A stretch of 15,418 bases of DNA from Bacteroidota bacterium (GCA_024280195.1 JAJRQP010000149.1:1-15418), one strand, 5' to 3'; counted from the first letter of the stretch, positions 1 through 7,779 are shown. The notes: a model not told the origin generated them from the letters alone. Translations and numbers: made by a program.

Positions 1-1206
1 CATGAATTAAATAAGCGCGTCATTTTGGTTATTGATGATGTGGAACAGAAAATGGATTGTGCTTACCGAACCACAGATGTTCCAGACTTAGAAAAATACT
101 ATCAGATTGAAAAAGAAGGAATGATCAATCTTGGAGATCGCTTTCGTCTGGACTTTGTCGCTTTCGAATCTGGAAGCACAGAATTACTCAATTTTGACAA
201 AAACCATGATAAATATGCTTCCTTGGCGGCATTTATTCTTTGTCATCCAGGTGTTAAATTCCAACTTTCGGTGCATTCTCAGTCTAACCCTTCTCAAAGA
301 AGTACGCATTTGTCAATGGATCGATCAAACGAATTACTCAAGAAATTAACATCGACATTCAATCTTTCCACCTCGCGATTAACAGCGAATGGAATGGGAG
401 GGAGAAGCCCAATGATTCCTCAAATGATTCTTGATGAGCTCCAAAATGATCCAAAGAAGCTAATTGAGCTTAGAAAATTGAACGAACGCGTCGAACTTGA
501 AGTGATCGGAATAGGTGCATTCAATGATGCGGTAACAAGCAGTCAATTGCGAATTCATGATGCAGAAACAACCCGAGAAATATTGTATCGAGGCTACACA
601 CATCAGTTAATTATTCAATCCTATTTTGATTTTGATTCAATTCAACCAATTGCAAGTAATAACGACCTAGACTCGAAGTGTACCAAAACGGCTGCCAAGA
701 CCTGGGAGTTGAGCCTCGCAGTGGACAAAGGTGCTCCAAACACAGTGCATTTATCTTTCTTGGGTTGGTCGAAAGGTAAAAGTCGTTTTATTTATACTCA
801 CGCCTATCACGTTGCAGACCTTGGAAATCCATCAGTATATATTGGCGAACAAAAGATTTCTGATGTTGATTTAAGCGTTTTAAAGGATGAAGATTTGTTT
901 ACCCAACCTCAGTTCAATTTGAAATATGATACTGCTGTGTATCACCTCAAGAAGACTTTTGAGATCGATTACATTTACCTCCAAGTCGGCAAGAACAAAA
1001 CAATCGTGGATGGTGGGAAGTTATCCAAGAGGGTTATGAAGTTGCTGAAACGGGCAAAAGCTGAAACCAATATTTGGTTTGCTGCCGTAATTTATCAAAA
1101 GAATATCACGCTTTCAATTGGTCAAGGCTACGATAAGAAAAGTGGGAAACGTCGCTCGAAAACTAAGTTTTATCCTGATTATATTGGGAGGAATCGAATA
1201 CGGTAG
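1..1206 (+). CDS. OmpA-like domain protein, C-terminal part (5' end outside window)
   Basis: The frame is open from base 1, and the codons before the first possible start (TTG at 25) read as normal protein, so the gene most likely begins upstream of the window. The first half (roughly residues 35-175 of the visible part) looks like an OmpA C-terminal domain: a hydrophobic strand with F-x-x-G-S, then LSMDRSNELL (compare LSxxRA), SRLTANGMGG (compare RLxAxGxGE) and LNERVELEVIG (compare NRRVE). The usual HTD is HSQ here, so the aspartate that contacts peptidoglycan diaminopimelate is missing, although the helix arginine is present. The C-terminal third contains NPSVYIG, a central IDYIYLQVG stretch and a terminal basic helix plus strand that faintly resemble the GldM C-terminal domain; this is inference. 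It ends with a lysine/arginine-rich tail at TAG 1204-1206. No terminator is visible downstream. Confidence 0.65.
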   Translation, partial: HELNKRVILVIDDVEQKMDCAYRTTDVPDLEKYYQIEKEGMINLGDRFRLDFVAFESGSTELLNFDKNHDKYASLAAFILCHPGVKFQLSVHSQSNPSQRSTHLSMDRSNELLKKLTSTFNLSTSRLTANGMGGRSPMIPQMILDELQNDPKKLIELRKLNERVELEVIGIGAFNDAVTSSQLRIHDAETTREILYRGYTHQLIIQSYFDFDSIQPIASNNDLDSKCTKTAAKTWELSLAVDKGAPNTVHLSFLGWSKGKSRFIYTHAYHVADLGNPSVYIGEQKISDVDLSVLKDEDLFTQPQFNLKYDTAVYHLKKTFEIDYIYLQVGKNKTIVDGGKLSKRVMKLLKRAKAETNIWFAAVIYQKNITLSIGQGYDKKSGKRRSKTKFYPDYIGRNRIR

Positions 1207-1391
1207 GTGTAGCGATTAGTTATCTGTATTAGACTGAAGGTGATGAGTATAACTTACTGTTTATGAAGCCTTTAACGTATCCATAGACTCCGCTTTGATT
1301 GATTTCTATCTTTGATTTACTCACGTATTGCCCAGTGATTTATATATGCTGTCGTGTTTTCGTACTTTTCCTGTTCTATTTATAGCGTTGG

Positions 1392-2894
1392 CTAAAACCC
1401 GTACAGTACTGCAATCATTTTGTTATTCTCCGCTTCAAGGTTTATGTCATAATCTCCAGAAATTTTAACTTGTTCGATAATCAGCTTAATACTTTCTGTT
1501 ATAACTTTTTTTTGTTTATTATTTGGTTGTAAAAATGGAATAACTTTTATGTAATTAGACGAATTGTTCGTTGAAGGATTTATTGTTCTTATTAATTTAT
1601 TACAAGTTGGCGAATTAAAGAATGCAAGTAAATAATATATTAAATCCTCTTTTTTAGGAAAAATCCCTACTATTGACTGATCAAAAAGTCTATTCTCAAT
1701 AATAGCTCCAGTTATTGAACTCGAACTGACCATTGGTATAGCTATACCCTTTCTAAAATAAAAAGAAGGATTTTGATAACGAGCTTTCTTATCTTTCTTG
1801 TAAAACCTAACTAAGTCACTTGACCATTCCATAAACCAATTATCAGCTTTGTAATATCTTACATTGCCACCTTTAACAATTGGTACATATATTTTTCCAT
1901 TTTCAATTCCATCTAAGGGTCTTGAACTACAGTCGTATGTTATTTTTTCTTTTTCTACTTCATCGTATCGTTTTGAGTTACGAATTTTTTTACTCAGAAC
2001 TTTTAATCGATCCTTGTCATTCCCAGAATAGAAGCCTGTTACACAATCGCAAATATCCCCAATGTTAGTTTTTGCTTGTTTAATGCAAGCCGACACATTA
2101 GGGTTAGCATTAGCTAGAAAAATGTAACCGTCATTATTTAGAACATTTTTCTGTTGAATATTTAGTTTTGTTAGGTGTTTTAATTTATTACTACCTAACT
2201 CTTCAACAGTTTTATAATCTTTAATTATTTTAAATGTGTTGTCTAGATTTGATTTGTAGTCACTAGATTTCTCTAATGATATGATTGACAAGTTCGCATA
2301 GCCAAAATTAACTCCAGGAAAGTATGAGGATGGAAATAAAGCGATCTCTTTTATTCTAGTTGTTGACAGTATATATTTTCTAATGCCCTTATGCATATTT
2401 AAGTTCAAATATGTATCGGGAATAATAAAAACTAACTTTCCTCCTTCATTTAATGATTCGATACTTCTGTAAAGAAAAAGAGAGTAACTTTCTTTTGCGT
2501 AAAACCCGTTAAATCTTTTCTTTAAAGTAGCTCGGTCTATTGTGTTTCTCCAAGCACCATAAGGTGGATTAGCAATAACCGCATCATATTTCCCGCCCAT
2601 TGAGCATAAAAACTCTAACTCTAAGTCAGTTAACGTATCTGTTTGTTTAATTGATATATTTTCTAAATCTTGATATTTTGATTTTAGAGTATCACAAGCA
2701 TTCTCGTTCAGTTCAAATGCGTCTATTTTTATGTCTTGGTATTTATCTAAAATTGGGTCAATAAAAACACCATCTCCTGCACATGGTTCAAAAACCGTTT
2801 CTGTTCCGTTTAAATCTAACAAGTCAATCATATATGATACGATTGGTTCTGACTTAGTATAATATGCTTGAAATATTCTTTGTTCACTAACCAT
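1392..2894 (-). CDS. Gamma-class N6-adenine DNA methyltransferase (type II R-M)
   Basis: This 500-residue protein should transfer a methyl group from S-adenosylmethionine to adenine N6 in the sequence recognised by the adjacent endonuclease. An N-terminal motif X (AYYTKSEPIV, 10-19) precedes motif I FEPCAGDGVF (35-44), an acidic motif II region AFELN (59-63), KQTDTL (83-88) and the catalytic NPPY (109-112). The order X-I-IV is that of the gamma class (TaqI and Eco57I type). The C-terminal half, with YVPIVKGGNVRYY and a late NSPTCNKLIR segment, looks like a TaqI-type target recognition region. The ATG lies three bases after the endonuclease stop codon, so the two are co-transcribed. Base composition is clearly AT-richer than in rlmF or the mod genes, in keeping with acquisition by transfer. 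The target sequence cannot be read from the protein. Confidence 0.88.
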   Translation of the reverse strand: MVSEQRIFQAYYTKSEPIVSYMIDLLDLNGTETVFEPCAGDGVFIDPILDKYQDIKIDAFELNENACDTLKSKYQDLENISIKQTDTLTDLELEFLCSMGGKYDAVIANPPYGAWRNTIDRATLKKRFNGFYAKESYSLFLYRSIESLNEGGKLVFIIPDTYLNLNMHKGIRKYILSTTRIKEIALFPSSYFPGVNFGYANLSIISLEKSSDYKSNLDNTFKIIKDYKTVEELGSNKLKHLTKLNIQQKNVLNNDGYIFLANANPNVSACIKQAKTNIGDICDCVTGFYSGNDKDRLKVLSKKIRNSKRYDEVEKEKITYDCSSRPLDGIENGKIYVPIVKGGNVRYYKADNWFMEWSSDLVRFYKKDKKARYQNPSFYFRKGIAIPMVSSSSITGAIIENRLFDQSIVGIFPKKEDLIYYLLAFFNSPTCNKLIRTINPSTNNSSNYIKVIPFLQPNNKQKKVITESIKLIIEQVKISGDYDINLEAENNKMIAVLYGF

Positions 2895-2897
2895 AAT

Positions 2898-3812
2898 TTA
2901 CCAAGTTAAATATTGAGTTAGGTTGTTATCTTCTAAATGCTTTACAAAATCGCTATCTAGATCTTCTGTCCAATTAATATTTTCAACAATCCAAGAGCTA
3001 ATATCAAATCCAGAATATTTATGAAGTTTATCATAGGTTTCTGCTCCAGAATACGCACTCCAAATACTTGAATTTTTTAATGTATTGAAATAATTATTGT
3101 TTTCTTTAGCTCTTACTAAAATTAAAGGTTCATAATCTTCTTCTAAAATTTTATAGGCACTTCCAACTAATAATATTCGATTGACATTACCTTTCTCATT
3201 TGAACCGAATCCACTTTTAAAATCAACTATATATTTTTTATCTTCAAATATGAAATGTAAATCAAGTTCAAGTTTAATTTCTCCTGAAACTACTAGGCTC
3301 CAAACCTTATTGTAATATTGAATTAATTGTGTTTTTTGGACATCAGTTAATTGCAAGTCGTTTATATAATCTTCGATTTCGTCTGCAAGCAATTTTTTCA
3401 CGTCCGAAAAAAGTGGCGGGATGAAAAGTTCGATATCATTGATTGGATATTCAAAAGCCAGTTTACAAAAAGGTTCCCAAAGTTCTCCAATTCTTCGAGA
3501 GAAGTCCATATTTTTATATTGCCATACAGAATGTCTCGCTTCTAACATTACAACATAGTTACAGTACGAAATCATTAGAATACATTCGAGTATCTCTTTG
3601 TTTGTCCAATTGTCTTTTTTTCCTTTCTGTTCAACAATTTCTGTAAGATTATTTTTGGATTTACCGAGAAGTGGATTTAATTTTTTAGCTTTCTTTTTGT
3701 AATCCTTTATACCGTATTGCGCATTGATTTCAGATAAAATTTCACTTGACCTGTCTCTAAAATATTTTAAGAGTTCTACTTTATTTGTCGCTGTATCTTT
3801 AGTAATTTTCAT
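2898..3812 (-). CDS. Putative type II restriction endonuclease, PD-(D/E)XK fold
   Basis: This 304-residue protein of no named family that I recognise sits immediately before the methyltransferase and after an HTH regulator, the usual place for the restriction enzyme. Around residues 182-199 it has a strand-turn-strand with Asp184, a 12-residue gap, then Asp197-Phe-Lys199 (ELDLHF ... VDFKSG). This fits a PD-(D/E)XK nuclease core, where the two acidic residues bind magnesium and the lysine completes the site. Glu110 in GELWEPF could be the extra helix acid. The N-terminal 100 residues are lysine-rich and mostly helical, with no membrane segment or signal peptide. The ATG at 3810-3812 has no good ribosome binding site. 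It overlaps by one base the stop codon that the upstream regulator would use after a -1 frameshift, hinting at translational coupling. The role rests on the motif plus context. Confidence 0.72.
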   Translation of the reverse strand: MKITKDTATNKVELLKYFRDRSSEILSEINAQYGIKDYKKKAKKLNPLLGKSKNNLTEIVEQKGKKDNWTNKEILECILMISYCNYVVMLEARHSVWQYKNMDFSRRIGELWEPFCKLAFEYPINDIELFIPPLFSDVKKLLADEIEDYINDLQLTDVQKTQLIQYYNKVWSLVVSGEIKLELDLHFIFEDKKYIVDFKSGFGSNEKGNVNRILLVGSAYKILEEDYEPLILVRAKENNNYFNTLKNSSIWSAYSGAETYDKLHKYSGFDISSWIVENINWTEDLDSDFVKHLEDNNLTQYLTW

Positions 3813-3837
3813 TAGCTCTTTTGAGTTTTCAAATATT

Positions 3838-4113
3838 CTATTTTTTTTCGGCTACTTTCATTGCAACTATGCCTAAGTCTTCACCTTGTACTTCATATAC
3901 AAGTTTGTCACTAAGCCAAGCTATTACAACTTCATTCTTTTTATCGTCATAAAATTTGGAAAGGGCTTTGACTTGTTCTTTTGTTGGCATTCGGTCATTT
4001 CGCTCAATTTTACTCAGAAGAGTTGGGTCAAGCGATAATTTGGCTCCAACTTCTCTAAGAAGAAGCCCTTTCGATTCTCTTAATGCACGTAAAGTATCTC
4101 CAATATTTTTCAT
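3838..4113 (-). CDS. XRE-family HTH regulator of the R-M cassette (controller-like)
   Basis: This 91-residue protein has a helix-turn-helix of the Cro/C1 (XRE) type at about residues 17-38 (LLLREVGAKLSLDPTLLSKIER), followed by helices that probably mediate dimerisation. Small XRE proteins placed first in R-M operons commonly act as controllers that delay endonuclease expression until the host DNA is methylated. That role is inferred here from position. The conserved-looking C-terminal helix is cut short: the zero frame stops at TAG directly after an A8 tract, whereas the -1 frame continues with IEYLKTQKS and stops at TAA 3812-3814, overlapping the endonuclease ATG. As I remember them, related proteins continue with VAEEK-(I/V)-xYLK, so the extended form of about 100 residues may be the ancestral or functional one. 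The transcript presumably starts in the gap upstream (4114-4288). Confidence 0.82.
   Translation of the reverse strand: MKNIGDTLRALRESKGLLLREVGAKLSLDPTLLSKIERNDRMPTKEQVKALSKFYDDKKNEVVIAWLSDKLVYEVQGEDLGIVAMKVAEKK
3841..3848 (-). other. A8 slippery tract at the end of the HTH gene
   Basis: Read on the minus strand, the last codons of the regulator are GAA AAA AAA TAG, which places A_AAA_AAA, a classic bacterial -1 slippery heptamer, directly before the zero-frame stop. A -1 slip, or one extra A in the DNA or transcript, opens nine more codons ending in TAA at 3812-3814, which shares one base with the endonuclease ATG. The tract may be a programmed frameshift site, a transcript slippage site, a phase-variable homopolymer or a sequencing error. 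The sequence alone does not decide between these. Confidence 0.5.
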
Positions 4114-4115
4114 AA

Positions 4116-4133
4116 GTCTATTTTTGACCTGAC
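4116..4133 (-). promoter_or_regulatory. Possible operator just upstream of the HTH gene
   Basis: Immediately upstream of the regulator ATG lie short repeats: GTC (4116-4118) and GAC (4126-4128) form an inverted pair seven bases apart, and GACCTGAC (4126-4133) contains the same TGAC/GAC element as a direct repeat. Controller proteins often bind short symmetric elements here, so this is a candidate self-regulation site. No perfect TAnnTTTG promoter was found in the 175-base gap. The repeats are short enough to be chance. Confidence 0.22.
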
Positions 4134-4288
4134 AATATTTGGCTAATATGAATGTTTTTTCTGAATTAGAGTGTCGAACGTCGGAAATATGCTTGACGGT
4201 GTGGTGGCCTTTTCTGTATGAAACACAACAAGTAGCAAAATGAGACAGTCATATCTGAGAATCCCGCGCCTCCTAGTTGAACATCAAT

Positions 4289-5251
4289 TTACTCCTTCCA
4301 ACGATCCGCAGCCCATTCCTTTCGTTCGAATTTCTTCAAATACGTCCAAACAATAATTCGACTCGTTTTATTTCCTTGTCCCATCGGGATCTCTCGTTGT
4401 TCCATCACACCAATTTCTTCCAATGCAGTTTTAATGTGTTTCAAATTTGATTGCTTCGAAACCAGCGTAGAAAAATAACAGCACGATTTTGCAAACTGAG
4501 AACTCTGCTTAATCATACGAAGGATGAATGCTTTTTCACCACCTTCTGTCCATAACTCGCCCGATGTTCCGCCAAAGTTCAACTCAACCTTCTTGACTTT
4601 TTCTTGCTTGAGATTGTTCAACTTACGCTGAGAACCTGCTTGCGCATCCTCTGCTGAAGCATGAAACGGAGGATTACAGATCGTGAGGTCGTATTTCTCG
4701 CCCTTTTGTATCACACCAAAAAATGTTTCATCCGCTTTTGGTTGCAGTCGAACTTCAACTTTCCCTTCCAAATGTGGATTTAATTTCAAAATTGATTCTG
4801 CCGATTCTATGGCTTTCGGATCGATATCTGAACCAACAAATGACCAACCATATTCGCTATTTCCAACGATCGGATAAACCAAGTTTGCTCCAGTACCAAT
4901 GTCTAAGACCTTCACGTTGGAACCAGTTGGAATTTTCCCGAAATTACGTGCAGCAAGAATATCTGCAATATGATGAATGTAATCTGCACGCCCTGGAATA
5001 GGCGGGCACAAATAACCTTCAGGAATCGCCCAATCAGACAAGCCATAATGAAGAATAAGTAAGGACTTATTTAAGGCTATTACCCCATCAGGATTAAAGA
5101 AATCAATCGTTTCGTTTCCATGTTTATTCTTTGTAATGAATTGTGCTAATTCAGGCAAAGCGTCGATCAATAATTTGAAATCATACTGCGTGCGATGCTT
5201 ACTTCGGGGATGCAATCGTGTTTTTTCAACTGACGTTTTATTTTCTGACAT
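4289..5251 (-). CDS. rlmF: 23S rRNA (adenine(1618)-N(6))-methyltransferase RlmF
   Basis: This cytoplasmic enzyme uses S-adenosylmethionine to methylate adenine 1618 (E. coli numbering) of 23S rRNA on N6. The 320-residue protein is of the length expected for the family. It has the N-terminal RlmF signature region (LHPRSKHRTQYDF near residue 13), PPIPGRADYIHHIADLL-like sequence near 83-99, motif I VLDIGTGAN (115-123), the acidic SDID (141-144) and the catalytic NPPFH (193-197). The C-terminal region contains GTSGELWTEGGE, also typical of RlmF. The ATG at 5249-5251 leads straight into MSENK and no better start is present. It is a housekeeping gene on the same strand as the R-M cassette, but 175 bases separate it from the HTH gene, so the cassette probably has its own promoter. 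Confidence 0.93.
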   Translation of the reverse strand: MSENKTSVEKTRLHPRSKHRTQYDFKLLIDALPELAQFITKNKHGNETIDFFNPDGVIALNKSLLILHYGLSDWAIPEGYLCPPIPGRADYIHHIADILAARNFGKIPTGSNVKVLDIGTGANLVYPIVGNSEYGWSFVGSDIDPKAIESAESILKLNPHLEGKVEVRLQPKADETFFGVIQKGEKYDLTICNPPFHASAEDAQAGSQRKLNNLKQEKVKKVELNFGGTSGELWTEGGEKAFILRMIKQSSQFAKSCCYFSTLVSKQSNLKHIKTALEEIGVMEQREIPMGQGNKTSRIIVWTYLKKFERKEWAADRWKE

Positions 5252-5623
5252 GGAATGATTGAATGTTTCGCTACGAAGTTACTATAATCCCAGCCAGAAC
5301 TCGGCTTATTATTCTGTAATTAGCAAATGTTCCATGTTAAATTCACAAAACCAAAACCAATTCTACGGTCTAAGTATTTCTGATATACGATTGATCTAAA
5401 AACACCTCCACAGATTATGTGCTTGAAAAGTTCACGATTAAAAACTAAAAGAAAATACGTATATTTAGCTAACTAACAAACCGAAACAAAGAGTAATTTG
5501 AGTGTCCCATTTCTTTTAATAGGACGTATAAACCACTTTTCACGCTTATTATCTAATCATCACAAGTGTGTAAACTCGATGAATACGGTAAAACCAAAAC
5601 AATAACTTAAAAAAATTAAAATT
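5252..5623. other. Intergenic region without a recognisable gene (372 bases)
   Basis: This lies between the divergent rlmF and the small Arg-rich gene, so promoters for both strands should be here. No good TAnnTTTG -7 element with a matching -33 TTTG was found on either strand. The closest is TAATTTG near 5497, one base short and 125 bases from the plus-strand ATG. Only short, unconvincing open frames (the longest I followed has 18 codons) and weak dyads such as GTCC/GGAC near 5514-5534 occur. No RNA gene was recognised. Confidence 0.5.
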
Positions 5624-6091
5624 ATGGATGTAAGAGATAGAGGTGATATTCGTGCGCGCATACAACCGACATACACGGTAGAAGTAAGAACACGTCCTGT
5701 TAGTGGATATGCAGGCGTGCTTGCATCACACGCATTCATTGTTTTATTGGATGGGATTCGTGTTCTTGACAGTTTATCTTTTGACCCTAGTAACAGTATT
5801 GGTTTGGAAGATGCGAGACCCGATGATGACTCACGCGGAAGAGTGATTCTTGGAAGAGGGGTGAAAATGGATACTTGGCTCGAACTTAAAGACGCTTTTC
5901 GACGAGCTGCTAGGAGTGTTTACAGTTTGGGAAGTTATAACTGCACGCATGCGGTTTGCGCGGCACTCATCGCAGGCCCTAATTTCCCTGGCATTTTTGC
6001 AGGATTGGAATTAGCGCGTAGTGCAAATAGAACTTGGGATGCACTTCATATTCGCATGAGTGCTCAGGATGATTATAAAAAGAACGTATAA
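5624..6091 (+). CDS. Small Arg-rich protein, possible permuted papain-like (LRAT/PPPDE-like) fold
   Basis: I do not recognise a named family for this 155-residue protein. It has an early His in a hydrophobic strand (SHAFIVLLDG, His36) and, about 70 residues later, a Tyr-Asn-Cys-Thr-His segment at the start of a helix (YNCTHAVCAAL, Cys107). The order His first, then Asn-Cys at a helix start resembles circularly permuted papain-like hydrolases such as the LRAT, PPPDE and some NlpC/P60-related families; this is inference from pattern. There is no signal peptide or membrane segment. It contains 17 arginines and only 4 lysines, unlike its lysine-rich neighbours, which suggests foreign origin. It stands alone, with 372 bases upstream and a strong terminator 15 bases after its TAA, so it is expressed as a single gene. 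The ATG is preceded by an A-rich leader with no clear ribosome binding site. A secreted effector or amidase is possible but unproven. Confidence 0.7.
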   Translation: MDVRDRGDIRARIQPTYTVEVRTRPVSGYAGVLASHAFIVLLDGIRVLDSLSFDPSNSIGLEDARPDDDSRGRVILGRGVKMDTWLELKDAFRRAARSVYSLGSYNCTHAVCAALIAGPNFPGIFAGLELARSANRTWDALHIRMSAQDDYKKNV

Positions 6092-6106
6092 ATATTAAAA
6101 ATTGGA

Positions 6107-6145
6107 TTCGTAGGGTTTGTCTAGTTGTAGTGCAAACTCTACGAA
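6107..6145 (+). terminator. Rho-independent terminator after the Arg-rich gene
   Basis: An inverted repeat pairs 6107-6119 (TTCGTAGGGTTTG) with 6133-6145 (CAAACTCTACGAA). It gives 13 base pairs, one of them G-U in the RNA, around a 13-base loop, followed by CCTTATTTTAT, which is U-rich. It starts 15 bases after the stop codon of the upstream gene. Confidence 0.75.
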
Positions 6146-6449
6146 CCTTATTTTATCAATCCCAACTTACATTTTTGGCTAGTTTTTGAGATTTTATGTT
6201 AAATCTTCCTTCCCACTTCTAAAACCAATCACTGATTAAGTGAAGCTTTTCGAAGTGTCAAAAATCCCTGCTTGAATTTCATTAATTGTCTTGTACACAA
6301 TTTAGTAAGTTCATAATTTTCATTCAATTTTTTGCTGATTATTCTTTTTCTTCGAACTGATTTCGATCATGTTTTTTGAGCTTGTTCTTTTGTAGATTTA
6401 AGTCATAAAACAACTCGATGTCAAACATCAAGAAGATTAAGATTAGACC
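6146..6449 (+). other. Intergenic region before the universal stress gene
   Basis: About 300 bases with no convincing gene. An open frame on the minus strand (6339-6557) runs into the start of the stress-protein gene and has no family resemblance. Close to the plus-strand gene there is TAGATTTA (6393-6400), one base off the TAnnTTTG -7 consensus, with TTTG at 6375-6378 too close to be a proper -33 element. A short dyad GATGT-caa-ACATC (6418-6430) sits in the probable leader. Confidence 0.4.
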
Positions 6450-7265
6450 ATGAAAAATATTATTATCCCAACAGATTTCTCCAAAAATGCCGGGAAGGCG
6501 CTTGATTTTGCGATTAGTAATTTTAATGATCCCGAAACGGTTTTCTGGTTGATGCATGTATATCGGATGCCCTATTCTGGCGCAGTTGTCTCGATAGATT
6601 TAGACAATCTATTGAAAGAAGATCGTGAAGATGATTTGAGAGATGAATTAATCGCAGCACGTGCGAAATTTCCTGGATTACAAATCAAAGGTCATGCAAT
6701 ACAAGGTACGTTTGTTGATGTTATTTCAAAAATTGTTGATAAGGAATCTATCGATATGATTGTGATGGGAACAACTGGAGCAACTGGAGCCAAAGGTGTT
6801 TTACTCGGTAGTAACGCCGCAAATATTGTCAAGAATTCAAGAATTCCGGTACTCTTATATCCAAATGATTGTGGCGTTACTTCATTGAAGAAAGTGGTGT
6901 TTGCCACAGATTTGGAACACGTAAAAGGATACGATACTTTTTTACCAATTAGACAAATCATCAAAGAAACAGGAGCGGAATTGAATATTCTACACCTTGA
7001 AGATTCCGCTGATGAGCCGATTAATTCTGAACGCGAGTCATTACTCCTCGATACAATCTTTGTTGATTTACCGCATGGATTTCAGGTGAAGGAATTGAAG
7101 CATCCCGAAGAAGATATTTTAGACTACGCACAGGAGATAAATGCGGATTTAATTGTAGTAGTTGCAAGAAATTACAGCTTCTTTGAGCGAATAGTACACA
7201 GAAGTACCTCCAGAAAATTAAGCATGTTGACAAATGTTCCTTTGCTTATTCTACGAGAACATTAA
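6450..7265 (+). CDS. Tandem-domain universal stress protein (UspA family)
   Basis: This 271-residue cytoplasmic protein is made of two UspA domains. Domain 1 (about 1-138) starts with the typical IIIPTDFSKNAGKAL strand-helix and has the full ATP-binding motif G-x2-G-x9-G-S at Gly107, Gly110, Gly120 and Ser121 (within MGTTGATGAKGVLLGS). Domain 2 (about 146-271) begins KKVVFATDLEHV and ends RKLSMLTNVPLLIL, but the glycine motif is replaced by ARNYSFFERIVHRST, so it probably does not bind ATP. Tandem Usp proteins with one active and one degenerate domain are common in this phylum and are linked to starvation or redox stress. The gene is monocistronic. Its TAA (7263-7265) overlaps the stop codon of the convergent lipoprotein gene. 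Confidence 0.92.
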   Translation: MKNIIIPTDFSKNAGKALDFAISNFNDPETVFWLMHVYRMPYSGAVVSIDLDNLLKEDREDDLRDELIAARAKFPGLQIKGHAIQGTFVDVISKIVDKESIDMIVMGTTGATGAKGVLLGSNAANIVKNSRIPVLLYPNDCGVTSLKKVVFATDLEHVKGYDTFLPIRQIIKETGAELNILHLEDSADEPINSERESLLLDTIFVDLPHGFQVKELKHPEEDILDYAQEINADLIVVVARNYSFFERIVHRSTSRKLSMLTNVPLLILREH

Positions 7266-7654
7266 TTCACATGAATCACGACCGACGATTTGTTTTCTAC
7301 ACCGAAATCATCGTCGCTGTCGTATTCCACAGAAAGAAGTTTGATGACATGATTATTGTAGGTAATCGAATCAACAGTTGTCTCACCTAAACCGAGCTCA
7401 ACATATTGTTCGTCATTAAGTTTCAATTTGACTTTAACAAAACCTGCCCAAATACATGTTGCACTTGGAGGACAACGAGATTCATCCAGTAATTCAATAT
7501 ATTCAACGGCCATTTTACCATTGTCAGTAGTTTCAATTAATATGCTTGAGTTGAAACCAATTGAAACATCTTCATCGAGTAGAAACACCTCTTTTTTACA
7601 AGATATAAGGATGAGTGTAACGCTGAAAATCAGAAAAAGTACTCTTTTGTGCAT
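7262..7654 (-). CDS. Small lipoprotein with RCPxxxxCIWAG motif
   Basis: The start chosen is ATG 7652-7654, because MHKRVLFLIF begins a lipoprotein signal sequence with lipobox LISC (Cys19 lipidated). An upstream ATG would add 47 residues before the signal and is rejected. The mature protein is about 110 residues, mostly beta in appearance, and carries RCPPSATCIWAG (60-71). This Cys-x5-Cys plus Trp-Ala-Gly signature recurs in small bacterial lipoproteins and exported proteins of unknown function; the two cysteines could form a disulfide. It should sit in a cell-envelope membrane facing the periplasm. A good TAnnTTTG-type promoter lies just upstream (7685-7717). Its stop overlaps that of the convergent stress-protein gene, and it is divergent from modA. 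No function can be assigned. Confidence 0.82.
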   Translation of the reverse strand: MHKRVLFLIFSVTLILISCKKEVFLLDEDVSIGFNSSILIETTDNGKMAVEYIELLDESRCPPSATCIWAGFVKVKLKLNDEQYVELGLGETTVDSITYNNHVIKLLSVEYDSDDDFGVENKSSVVIHVN

Positions 7655-7684
7655 AAACTGAATGTTAAAAGTAGATTGAAAGTA

Positions 7685-7717
7685 CAAATTTAAAAGATCA
7701 AATCTGCGTGAAACAAA
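7685..7717 (-). promoter_or_regulatory. Bacteroidetes-type promoter for the lipoprotein gene
   Basis: On the minus strand, TAAATTTG (7685-7692) matches the -7 consensus TAnnTTTG and TTTG (7714-7717) matches the -33 element, with 21 bases between them. The -7 box ends 30 bases before the lipoprotein ATG, which allows a leader of about 25 bases. Confidence 0.55.
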
Positions 7718-7779
7718 TCTCATTTGGAATACTGTGCACGATTTTAAATAGAACAGCTTACTTTTTGAGATAAGAACGT

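Noticed and set aside
1373..1400. AGCGTTGGCTAAAAC near the end of the methyltransferase gene, considered as an integron attC or insertion-site remnant.
   Set aside because: The core does not fit the attC consensus, no paired inverse site was seen and no integrase is present.
4683..5001. Plus-strand open frames inside rlmF.
   Set aside because: They lie fully antisense to a gene with clear RlmF motifs and have no family features of their own.
6339..6557. A 72-codon open frame on the minus strand overlapping the start of the universal stress gene.
   Set aside because: It overlaps a well-supported gene, has no recognisable domain or signal peptide, and its composition looks like out-of-frame reading.
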